NCBI GenBank assembly: GCA_937974415.1
Contig: CALJXB010000286.1
Span: forward strand, 1-7,014
Direction: 5' to 3'
DNA: 7,014 nucleotides
Origin: an uncultured Kiloniellales bacterium
Lineage (GTDB): Bacteria; Pseudomonadota; Alphaproteobacteria; Kiloniellales; JAKSDN01
The stretch's first letter is position 1; the number at the start of each line of letters is the position of its first letter. Below are positions 1-5,628 of this stretch, piece after piece. The translations under genes were made by a program, and so were the position numbers. The notes beneath the pieces were generated by a model, which was given only the letters and a program-made list of their open reading frames with translations, searched no databases and was not told where the DNA came from.

Positions 1-1605
1 TACAACGGCACCGGTCTGGTCATGCTGGGCCAGAATCCCATCTCCGACGGCGACGCTGCAACGGCTCGGGTCAAGGAGCTCTATGAACCGCTCGGTCTGT
101 CCTGGCGCCCGCGGGTCGGGTTCGCCAACGACTACGGCCTGGCGATGCGCCCGGAGCGTGCGGCCGAGCTGGACATCGCGAGCATGTCCGAGCTGGTTTC
201 CCGGGCCGGCAACCTCAGCTTGGGCGTCGAGGACGACTTCGCAAAACGGCCGCTCGACGGCCTGCAGCCCATGACGCGGCGCTACGCCTTGGACTTCGCC
301 AGGACCGACGTCGTGCCGTTGAGCGACCGCGCGAAGCTCTACGACGATCTCCTGGATGAGAAAGTCGACGTCATCGAGATCTATACCACCGACGGTCAGA
401 TCGCCGACTACGGGCTGGTGGTGCTGAAGGACGACTTGGAGTTCTTCCCGGCCTATCAGATCTCCCCCCTGGCCAACGCGGCCTCGTTGTCGGCGCACGC
501 GGGCCTCGGCGGCGCACTCGACGCCCTGGCCGGCAAGATCGACGCCGACCAGATGCGCGACCTCAATCGCAAGGTCGACAGCGAGGGCCGCTCGCCCCGG
601 GCCGTCGCCCGAGATGCCTTGGCCCGCATGAACCTGATCGCGGCCGGCGCCGTGGCGACCGAGGATCCGCTCCTGATCGCGGCCTCGCCGCAGATCTCCG
701 AGGGCGCCGAGGCGGATTCCGCGCTGCGGGCCGCCCGCAAGGCCTTCCAGGGGCGCGAGGTGAAGGTCGCGCCGAGCTACGACGCCCTGGGAGACGTCGG
801 CGCCGGCAACGCCCGCCTGGCCCTGGTGGCGGCCGATGCCTTCTTCGATGTCTCGACGCCCGCGCCGACCCGCAACGAGGCCTTCGAGGCCGTCGCCCCG
901 GTCGGCCAGAACCTGATCCACGTCATCACCCGTCTCGACGGCCCAACCAACTTGAAGAATGCCAAGACCATCGCTGCCGGCCCGGCGGGCTCGTCGTCCG
1001 CGCGTATCGCCGGTCTCCTCAAGGCGGGCCTGGGCCTGACGGGCGACGTGCTCGAGGAGGCGGACGCCTCGGCCGCGGGGCTGACCGGCAAGATCCGCGA
1101 CGGCGGGGCCGATATCGCCATCGTCTTCGCGCCCGAGGGCGACAGCGAACTTGTGGCCGCCATGGACGAGGGCAGCATGCGGCTGCTGTCGATCACGGGC
1201 TGGAACGAGGGCGCCAACCTGGTGCGCTATCCCTTCTTGCGGGAAGCGCGCCTGACCGGCGGGACCTATCCGGGCCAACGCGGCGCCATCGAGACCCTGG
1301 GCGCCCAGCTAGTGCTCGCCGGTCCGGCGCCGCAGACCGGCGACATCGTCGGCGACCTGGGGCCGAGCGCGATCTCCGTCGGGCTGTCGCCGATCTCCGG
1401 CTCGGCCGTTGCCGACCTCAACGCCGCGATTTCCGGCGAGCCCTTGATCGACCCGGCGCTGCGCCAGGCCGCGGCCCTTGCCCCGGTCCTGCCGGTGCCG
1501 CCGGCGGCGATCAATCCCGATGCCGACATCTCGATCTTCAACGTCGTCATCGTCGTCCTGTTCGTTTGGATCCTGTGGCTTTATGCCAGGCCCGAGTATC
1601 GGTGA
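1..1605 (+). CDS. Composite solute-binding protein: OpuAC-type domain + TAXI/TRAP-type domain + C-terminal TM (5' partial)
   Basis: The frame is open to the left edge, so the N-terminus (signal peptide and first part of lobe 1) lies outside; 534 residues are visible. Residues 1-213 match the glycine betaine/choline-binding OpuAC (ProX/OsmF) family: YNGTG at the edge, GFANDYGLAM (family form GFNNTYALAV), then VDVIEIYTTDGQIADYGLVV and a LAGKI...MRDLNRKVD segment. Residues about 224-445 match TAXI-type TRAP binding proteins: a GNARLALVAADA segment, a VAPVGQNLIHVI strand, the AAGPAGSSSARIAGLL ligand-loop region near residue 325, and a GGTYPGQ motif. A PINP-like linker leads to one hydrophobic helix (about 513-530) ending in YARPEYR, so both binding domains would be membrane-tethered facing the periplasm. 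No permease is visible. The two-domain call is from remembered family motifs; the ligand is unknown. It probably heads or continues an operon with the usp gene 14 nt downstream. Confidence 0.8.
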   Translation, partial: YNGTGLVMLGQNPISDGDAATARVKELYEPLGLSWRPRVGFANDYGLAMRPERAAELDIASMSELVSRAGNLSLGVEDDFAKRPLDGLQPMTRRYALDFARTDVVPLSDRAKLYDDLLDEKVDVIEIYTTDGQIADYGLVVLKDDLEFFPAYQISPLANAASLSAHAGLGGALDALAGKIDADQMRDLNRKVDSEGRSPRAVARDALARMNLIAAGAVATEDPLLIAASPQISEGAEADSALRAARKAFQGREVKVAPSYDALGDVGAGNARLALVAADAFFDVSTPAPTRNEAFEAVAPVGQNLIHVITRLDGPTNLKNAKTIAAGPAGSSSARIAGLLKAGLGLTGDVLEEADASAAGLTGKIRDGGADIAIVFAPEGDSELVAAMDEGSMRLLSITGWNEGANLVRYPFLREARLTGGTYPGQRGAIETLGAQLVLAGPAPQTGDIVGDLGPSAISVGLSPISGSAVADLNAAISGEPLIDPALRQAAALAPVLPVPPAAINPDADISIFNVVIVVLFVWILWLYARPEYR

Positions 1606-1619
1606 AGGGAGGCGCCCTC

Positions 1620-2072
1620 ATGGCTAGCAAAATCCTCGTACCCATTGACCTGGCAGACATGGAAACCATGGAGAAGGTCCTGCAGACCGCGATCGATCAA
1701 GCCAAGTCGAGCGGCGGCGATCTGACGGTCATGACCGTCGTGCCTGACATCATCGCCGGCCTGGACTGGCGCTATGCGATCCGCGGCGAGACCGGCGGAT
1801 CGGAAAAGTACGACGCGCAGGAAATCGTCGACGAAGCCTTGCAGCGGCTCAACGAGATCGTTGCCGACAAGACTCCGTCGGGTATGAAAGTAGGGACCAT
1901 CGCCCGGCACGGATCTGTCTACGAGCAGGTCCTCAAGGTGGCCGAAGAGTTTGAGGTCGACCAGATCGTTCTCGGGGCCCACCGCCCCGGCCTCGCCGAT
2001 TTTCTCCTCGGCCCGAACACGGCACGCATCGTTCGCCACGCCACTTGCTCGGTCAACGTTGTGCGTCCGTAG
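1620..2072 (+). CDS. Universal stress protein (UspA superfamily, UspF/G-like)
   Basis: This is a 150-aa single-domain Usp, the usual length for the family. It opens with the first strand KILVPIDLAD (residues 4-13) and ends with the nucleotide-loop and last strand, LGAHRPGLADFLLGPNTARI (118-137) followed by RHATCSVNVVRP. The loop resembles the UspF/UspG form (GSxxPxxxxxLLGSNAxxVxRHA) rather than the textbook G-2x-G-9x-G(S/T): the second Gly is Arg122 and the usual Ser is Pro132, so ATP binding is likely but not certain. ATG 1620 is chosen over an in-frame upstream ATG at 1566 because AGGGAGG at 1606-1612 sits 7 nt before it, and the 1566 start would overlap the previous gene and add residues unlike a Usp. 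The gene starts 14 nt after the binding-protein stop, so cotranscription is likely. Usp proteins encoded beside TRAP transporters (TeaD) modulate uptake; the same role here is inference. Confidence 0.92.
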   Translation: MASKILVPIDLADMETMEKVLQTAIDQAKSSGGDLTVMTVVPDIIAGLDWRYAIRGETGGSEKYDAQEIVDEALQRLNEIVADKTPSGMKVGTIARHGSVYEQVLKVAEEFEVDQIVLGAHRPGLADFLLGPNTARIVRHATCSVNVVRP

Positions 2073-2094
2073 TCACGGGATCTGCCGAGCGGGC

Positions 2095-2994
2095 TCACGA
2101 TCGGGCGGCTTTGTCCGCCGATCCTTGTGCACCGAAGCGCTGGGCGTAGCGGACGAAGATTTTTGCGGCCGGTGAGAAGCGCCGGCCGGCCACCGTCACC
2201 AGGCTGATCGTGCGGCTGACGTCGGGCTGCTCGAGGACCCGGGTGGCGATACCCGGCATGAGCGGCAGGAACTCGGGCATGACGGCGCAGCCCATGCCGG
2301 CGCAAATCATCGCCTGAATCCAGTCCTCCCGTTCGCTTCGGAACCTGACGTTCGACTCGTAGGCACGGGGAACGCCGAGCAGGTCGAGGTGCTGGGGGTG
2401 CTCGCAGTGGACCCGGGACAAGTAGTCCTCGTTCTCGAGCTCGGCGAAGGGCACCGAGGTCATGCTCTCGAAGCGGTGTCCCATGGAAAAGGCGACTACG
2501 TATCTCTCGGAATAGAGTGGCCGAGCGTCGAGGCGTTCGGGGTAGCTCGGCAGACCGACGAAGGCCATGTCGAGCTCGCCCGCCATCAGATTTGCGACCA
2601 GGTTTTCGCCAGGCGCCTCGCTGAGGGCGAGCTCGAGGGCCGGAATGTCCTCGCGCAGGCGGTTGATCAGCCCGATCAGCTGGGACGGGCCGATGGTGCA
2701 CATGACGCCGAGACGCAAGGACGCCTTGCCAAGATCGCTCAAATCCATGGCCTCGCTCCGCACCGCTTCCGAGCTGGCATGGATGCGCTCGAAGTGCGGC
2801 CGGACGAGCCGGCCCAGTTCCGTCAAATGAGAGCGGTTCCGCTCCCGGTGGAACAGCGGGCCGCCCAGCTCTTCCTCCAAGCGCCGGATCGCCGACGTGA
2901 GGGTGGGCTGGGTGACGTTGCAGCGCTCGGCGGCGCGGGTGAAGTTCAAAGCCTCGCTGAGCGCCAGGAAGTAGCGAATCTGATGCATTTCCAT
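2095..2994 (-). CDS. LysR-family transcriptional regulator, OxyR-like
   Basis: This 299-aa protein has the full LysR layout. The N-terminal winged HTH (residues about 3-60) has FTRAAERCNVTQPTLTSAIR as helices 2-3, followed by LEEELGGPLF. A linker helix (about 62-90) leads to a two-lobed effector domain (about 92-285) with ASLRLGVMCTIGP, GELDMAFVGLP and AGMGCAVMPE. The GVMCTIGP start of the effector domain resembles E. coli OxyR GLIPTVGP. Cys197 (RVHCEHP) lies close to the place of the OxyR peroxidatic Cys199, but there is no partner Cys around 206-210; other Cys are 25, 99, 231 and 236. ATG 2994 is preferred over an in-frame ATG at 3072 because GGAGGGG lies 6 nt upstream of it and homologues begin MEMHQIRYF. 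It is divergent from the DUF1127 gene and convergent with usp (22 nt apart). Nearby ATAG-N7-CTAT dyads suggest it regulates itself and the divergent gene. The inducer is not known. Confidence 0.93.
   Translation of the reverse strand: MEMHQIRYFLALSEALNFTRAAERCNVTQPTLTSAIRRLEEELGGPLFHRERNRSHLTELGRLVRPHFERIHASSEAVRSEAMDLSDLGKASLRLGVMCTIGPSQLIGLINRLREDIPALELALSEAPGENLVANLMAGELDMAFVGLPSYPERLDARPLYSERYVVAFSMGHRFESMTSVPFAELENEDYLSRVHCEHPQHLDLLGVPRAYESNVRFRSEREDWIQAMICAGMGCAVMPEFLPLMPGIATRVLEQPDVSRTISLVTVAGRRFSPAAKIFVRYAQRFGAQGSADKAARS
2099..2123. repeat. Hairpin between convergent usp and lysR genes
   Basis: GATCGGGCGG (2099-2108) pairs with CCGCCGATC (2115-2123) across a CTTTGT loop, giving nine pairs with one bulged G. 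It lies in the last codons of lysR and 27 nt beyond the usp stop. There is no U-tract on either strand, so it may be a weak bidirectional terminator or simply folded coding sequence. Confidence 0.4.
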
Positions 2995-3014
2995 AGCGTT
3001 CCCCTCCGCAAAGC

Positions 3015-3029
3015 ATAGACCGGTTCTAT
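3015..3029. promoter_or_regulatory. OxyR/LysR-type operator dyad, lysR-proximal
   Basis: ATAG-N7-CTAT with the LysR hallmark T-N11-A (T3016, A3028). The 19 bases 3015-3033 match 3089-3107 at 17 of 19 positions, so it is one of two related sites 74 bp apart, about seven helical turns. An ATAG at 2993-2996, exactly 22 bp upstream in register, overlaps the lysR start codon; its partner element at 3004-3007 is poor. The position just before the lysR ribosome-binding site suggests autorepression (inference). Confidence 0.65.
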
Positions 3030-3088
3030 CGAAAGGCACAATTCCGTCGTGACCAACCACCGGCGAAAGCAATTTATCGCGGGGAACT

Positions 3089-3125
3089 ATAGAACGGATC
3101 TATCGAACCTCTAGACGAATCTTAT
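3089..3125. promoter_or_regulatory. OxyR-like tandem operator upstream of the DUF1127 gene
   Basis: A perfect ATAG-N7-CTAT (3089-3103) is followed after exactly 7 nt by a degenerate copy, CTAG-N7-TTAT (3111-3125). The start-to-start distance of 22 bp is the spacing of the four-element OxyR tetramer site (ATAG-N7-CTAT-N7-ATAG-N7-CTAT) known from E. coli. T3090 and A3102 form T-N11-A. It ends 68 nt before the DUF1127 start codon, a plausible distance for an activator site. No convincing -35/-10 pair is visible between 3126 and 3180. Confidence 0.65.
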
Positions 3126-3193
3126 TTCCAATTTCGGCTCACAAACCCGATCTCCCTGGTCAGCATCGTCGAACATCCGAACAGGAGATCATC

Positions 3194-3700
3194 ATGAGAA
3201 GTGCTATGGGCATCTATGGCGAGGCCTTCACGCGCCGGAACCATGTTCTCGGCGAAGGCATGGTCGACCTCGCTCGGGCAACGACCCGATCGACCGCAAG
3301 CCTGTACCGATCCGCGCAGGCGGAGCGGCGGAGGCGCCTCTGGATCCGGCGGCTCGACCGCCTCGACGGCCGCCTGTTGAGAGACATCGGGATCGCGCGC
3401 CATGAGATCCCGGATCACGTGAGCCGGCATGTGGCGGGATACGCCGTGCCGTCGGCGGCGCCCTCGCTGGTCCGGCGTGCGGGCCGGGTTGCCCACATCG
3501 CCCGCAGGACCTGGCGAAGGCTCCGGGCTTGGCAGGACGCGCGGGTCACCGCTCGCCAGCTGAGGGGCCTCGATGACGGCCAGTTGGCGGACATCGGTCT
3601 CCAGGCGGGCAACATCGAGTGGTTCGCACGGGATATGGCCCTGCGGTCGCTGGCCACGCCGGCTGTGGACAACGACAACCGGGACCGCATCGCGGCCTAA
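3194..3700 (+). CDS. Protein with two DUF1127 (YjiS-like) motifs
   Basis: This 168-aa Arg-rich protein contains two copies of the DUF1127 signature. Copy 1 (about 45-75) reads RRLDRLDGRLLRDIGIARHE. Copy 2 (about 107-141) has RQLRGLDDGQLADIGLQAGN. Both keep the core L-D-[GD]-x-L-x-D-I-G after an Arg-rich amphipathic helix. Most DUF1127 proteins are 45-75 aa with one motif, so this is a duplicated, longer version. No signal peptide or TM segment is seen. ATG 3194 is supported by AGGAG at 3183-3187, six nt upstream. In other alphaproteobacteria, small DUF1127 proteins are stress-induced and some bind RNA (CcaF1 of Rhodobacter); whether that applies here is inference. The gene is divergent from the OxyR-like regulator with operator-like sites between, so it is the likeliest target. 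It may be cotranscribed with the Popeye-like gene downstream. Confidence 0.85.
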   Translation: MRSAMGIYGEAFTRRNHVLGEGMVDLARATTRSTASLYRSAQAERRRRLWIRRLDRLDGRLLRDIGIARHEIPDHVSRHVAGYAVPSAAPSLVRRAGRVAHIARRTWRRLRAWQDARVTARQLRGLDDGQLADIGLQAGNIEWFARDMALRSLATPAVDNDNRDRIAA

Positions 3701-3792
3701 CCGAGAGCAGTCTTACATGTCCGACCGGGTGGGCGGCGATCATCGCGCCAAGGCCGCCGTCGCGCCCGACCCCTTGCCATGCCGCAAGATAC

Positions 3793-4488
3793 TTGCCCGG
3801 GACGATCGCCACGAGTTTCACCTTCGAACTGCTGATCCACGCCGCAAACTTGCTGTATCTCTTCGCCTTCATGGTGCGCGACATCTTGTGGCTCCGCATC
3901 CTCACGGTGATCGCGGCGGCTTTCCTCATTCCCTATTTCTTGTTCCGCCCCGAGCCGCTCATGACGCCGACCTATTGGAACCTGGTTTTCACTGGCCTCA
4001 ACCTCTTCTGGATTGCGCGCCTGCCGCTGGAACGCCGGCCCGTGACGCTGAGCGAGGAGGAGCAGCGACTGTGCGAGCTCGTGTTCCGGACCATGACGCC
4101 GCGGGAGATGATCAAGTTGCTCAAGCTGGCGACTTGGGAAGAAGTGGCCGCGGGTGCGTGCTTCGTCGAGCGCGGAACGCCGCTCGACCGGCTCATGGTG
4201 ATCGCTTCGGGCAAGGCCTGCGTCGAGGTCGACGGGCGCAACGTCGCCGAACTGCAGCCGGGCCAGTTCATCGGCAGCATCAGCTATGTCACGGAAGAGG
4301 CCGCGCCGGACAACATCGTCGCGCTCGAGCCGACCCGCACCGTCTCTTGGCCGAAACCCAAGCTCGAGGCCTTCATGCGCAAGAACCCGGACCTCCATTC
4401 GGCGCTGAAAACGACGCTGGCCATCGACCTCGCCAGATGGCTTCACGCGACCTGGGCGCGCGGCGCCAAAGAGAGCGGTCTCGCCTAG
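3793..4488 (+). CDS. Popeye-like membrane protein with cyclic-nucleotide-binding-type domain (start uncertain)
   Basis: The reading frame is clear, the start is not. Numbered from TTG 3793, the 231-aa product has three hydrophobic segments (about 11-28, 31-50, 60-77) with ELLIHAANLLYLFAFMVRDI and LRILTVIAAAFLIPYFL. A cytoplasmic cNMP-binding-like jelly roll follows (about 100-212), with ACFVERGTPLDRLMVIASGK, then VAELQPGQFIGSISYV at the place of the phosphate-binding cassette and a closing IDLARWL helix. Three TM helices followed by this domain is the plan of Popeye (POPDC) proteins and their bacterial relatives. The canonical cassette Arg is not obvious, so ligand binding is unproven. The frame has no ATG between 3619 and an internal ATG at 3871 that would remove TM1. 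TTG 3793 gives an N-terminus of plausible length but lacks a good ribosome-binding site; ATGs at 3717 and 3779 lie in other frames. It begins about 90 nt after the DUF1127 stop. Confidence 0.75.
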   Translation: MPGTIATSFTFELLIHAANLLYLFAFMVRDILWLRILTVIAAAFLIPYFLFRPEPLMTPTYWNLVFTGLNLFWIARLPLERRPVTLSEEEQRLCELVFRTMTPREMIKLLKLATWEEVAAGACFVERGTPLDRLMVIASGKACVEVDGRNVAELQPGQFIGSISYVTEEAAPDNIVALEPTRTVSWPKPKLEAFMRKNPDLHSALKTTLAIDLARWLHATWARGAKESGLA

Positions 4489-4874
4489 CCGCCGCCCTCC
4501 ACCGGGCCGCCGGCTTTGAGCCAGCCCTGAAAACCGCCGGCCAGATTGACGAGCCCACCGAGTCCGCCGAGACCCATGTCGTGGAGCGTCTTGCCGGCGA
4601 GGGCGGAGCGGGCACCGGAGCCGCAGTAGAGTACGAGCCGCTTGCCGCAGGCGAAGGCCGGGTTGTGCATGGGGCCGCTGGGGTGGGCGATGAACTCCAG
4701 GAAACCGCGCGGCGCATGAATCGAGCCGGGAATGTGGCCTTGGGCCCGTTCGTGGCTTTCGCGGACGTCGACAAAGACCACCGCGTCATCTCCGAGCAAA
4801 CCCAGGGCATCTTCGGCTCCCATGGCCTCGCTCGCCGCGCCCGCCTCCAGCAAAAGCTGCCGCAAGTCTTTCAT
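4485..4874 (-). CDS. Single-domain rhodanese-like sulfurtransferase
   Basis: This 129-aa cytoplasmic protein is a complete single rhodanese domain. It has VVFVDVRESHERAQGHIPGS (residues 32-51, the DVRE and GHIPGS motifs), the active-site loop YCGSGARSA with catalytic Cys84 and the usual six-residue loop Cys84-Arg89, then LVNLAGGFQGWLKAGGPV (108-125) at the C-terminus. Family proteins carry persulfide sulfur on the loop Cys and pass it to cyanide, thiols or sulfur carriers; the acceptor here cannot be told. ATG 4874 has GAGGAGG five nt upstream on the minus strand. Its stop codon overlaps the stop of the Popeye-like gene. The exported-protein gene lies 93 nt upstream on the same strand and could be cotranscribed. 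Confidence 0.93.
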   Translation of the reverse strand: MKDLRQLLLEAGAASEAMGAEDALGLLGDDAVVFVDVRESHERAQGHIPGSIHAPRGFLEFIAHPSGPMHNPAFACGKRLVLYCGSGARSALAGKTLHDMGLGGLGGLVNLAGGFQGWLKAGGPVEGGG

Positions 4875-4899
4875 CCGTGCCTCCTCGTGCCCCTAGTCT

Positions 4900-4949
4900 A
4901 GCGTCCGGCCCACGCCGATGACGGCCGCGCCCGCGCCGAAGGGGACGCT
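4900..4949. repeat. Inverted repeat AGCGTCC/GGACGCT between the exported-protein and rhodanese genes
   Basis: AGCGTCC (4900-4906) and GGACGCT (4943-4949) are perfect 7-bp complements around a 36-nt GC-rich spacer. The repeat lies in the 93-nt gap, just past the exported-protein stop on the minus strand. It could fold in that transcript and attenuate read-through into the rhodanese gene, but there is no U-run, so termination is only a guess. Confidence 0.35.
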
Positions 4950-4967
4950 CCCAGGGCGCATTCACGG

Positions 4968-5348
4968 TCAATAAAGGTCGGGATTCCCCTTGGTCACATC
5001 GACTCGCCCGGCAGGCTCGCCTGTCTCCGTGAAGAGGTAAAGCAAGTCGCCGCGCACGACCACTCTCCGGCACAGCTCGTGATCGAACTGAGGGATATCC
5101 AAGCACAGCATGTCGTCGTGGATGCGCCACTTGCCGACGAAATCCCGATTGCCTTCGCGGCCTTTCACCGTGCCGTCGGGCGCGAAGTAGCCTCTCGCCG
5201 CCTGGAGGTTCTTGGTGGTGATCTTCAGAGTGTTGCCGTTGACATGGGCGTCGACTTGAGGCCCCGACAGCGGAATCTCCGCCCGGCCCGCGGTGGCCAA
5301 CAGAACCAGCGCGGAGAAGGCGATGCACAAGGCAAGTCCGATACGCAT
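4968..5348 (-). CDS. Small exported (periplasmic) protein of unknown function
   Basis: The 126-aa product has a clear Sec signal peptide: MRIG, a hydrophobic stretch (about 5-20) and a likely cleavage after Ala23 (AGRA/EI). The mature part of about 103 residues is rich in predicted beta strands: NGNTLKITT, RGYFAPDGTVKG, GKWRIHDDMLCLD, HELCRRVVVRGDLLYLF. Cys82 and Cys93 are the only cysteines after cleavage and may form a disulfide. The layout (YFxPDGT, GKWxIxxDxLC, then a second Cys) recalls small lipocalin-like alphaproteobacterial periplasmic proteins, but I do not recognise a named family. ATG 5348 is preferred over in-frame ATG 5366 because GGGAG lies 8 nt upstream of it and it gives a cleaner signal peptide. 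The rhodanese gene follows 93 nt downstream on the same strand. Confidence 0.8.
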   Translation of the reverse strand: MRIGLALCIAFSALVLLATAGRAEIPLSGPQVDAHVNGNTLKITTKNLQAARGYFAPDGTVKGREGNRDFVGKWRIHDDMLCLDIPQFDHELCRRVVVRGDLLYLFTETGEPAGRVDVTKGNPDLY

Positions 5349-5366
5349 CCCATGGTCTCCCTGCAT

Positions 5367-5628
5367 CTCTACGTCATCACGCTTGAAGGACGGTTGCCTC
5401 TCGCACGGGCCGGGTGACCGGCACCGGCGAAGCTTGCCTCTGCGGCAGGAGAAAGAAAAGTCCCGGTTTCAGCCGGAGCCGAGGCAGAGAGGCTACGCTT
5501 TGCTTGCCTCGGCCAGGGGCAACACTGCTGCAGAGCCTCTATGCGTAATCTGCTGTGGCCGGCCGGCCGGAATATGAGGTGAAATCACGGGTCCTGAAAT
5601 TTAAGGGGAGGGTGAAAGGCGGTTACGA
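5367..5628. other. Divergent intergenic region with repeated TTGCCTC and hairpins
   Basis: No convincing gene lies in these 262 nt between the exported-protein gene (-) and the two-TM gene (+). They hold three direct copies of TTGCCTC (5394-5400, 5434-5440, 5504-5510; the last two within a 9-base GCTTGCCTC), an inverted near-copy GAGGCAG (5481-5487), a GCCGG-GTGA-CCGGC hairpin (5409-5422), a TTGCCTC/GGGGCAA hairpin with a 5-nt loop (5504-5522) and a run of GGCC units (5557-5570). Both neighbours' promoters should be here, but no clear -35/-10 pair stands out. Confidence 0.5.
5394..5510 (+). repeat. Three direct TTGCCTC repeats
   Basis: TTGCCTC occurs at 5394-5400, 5434-5440 and 5504-5510, with start-to-start distances of 40 and 70 bp. 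The inverted GAGGCA at 5481-5486 can pair with either of the last two copies, and the third copy can also pair with GGGGCAA at 5516-5522, so alternative hairpins are possible. They could be operator half-sites, RNA structure or chance. Confidence 0.4.

Noticed and set aside
1919..3016. Minus-strand 365-aa open frame overlapping lysR
   Set aside because: Out-of-frame shadow of lysR, which has clear HTH and effector-domain motifs in its own frame.
2389..3018. Plus-strand 209-aa frame antisense to lysR
   Set aside because: No motifs, wholly inside lysR, typical antisense frame in GC-rich coding DNA.
3012..3041. Minus-strand promoter TTGTGC-N18-TATGCT for lysR
   Set aside because: Transcription would start about 3005, inside the ribosome-binding site, so it could not yield a normal lysR message.
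3697..4446. Minus-strand 249-aa frame antisense to the Popeye-like gene
   Set aside because: Composition rich in Arg/Glu/His without any domain; opposite strand codes for a recognisable TM and cNMP-type fold.
3573..4901. Plus-strand 442-aa open frame
   Set aside because: It runs out of frame through the Popeye-like gene and antisense to the rhodanese gene; its product is Arg/His/Ala-rich with no motifs, as expected of a high-GC shadow frame.
5557..5570. GGCC tandem run as a specific repeat element
   Set aside because: Short simple-sequence run in a high-GC genome; no evidence of function.
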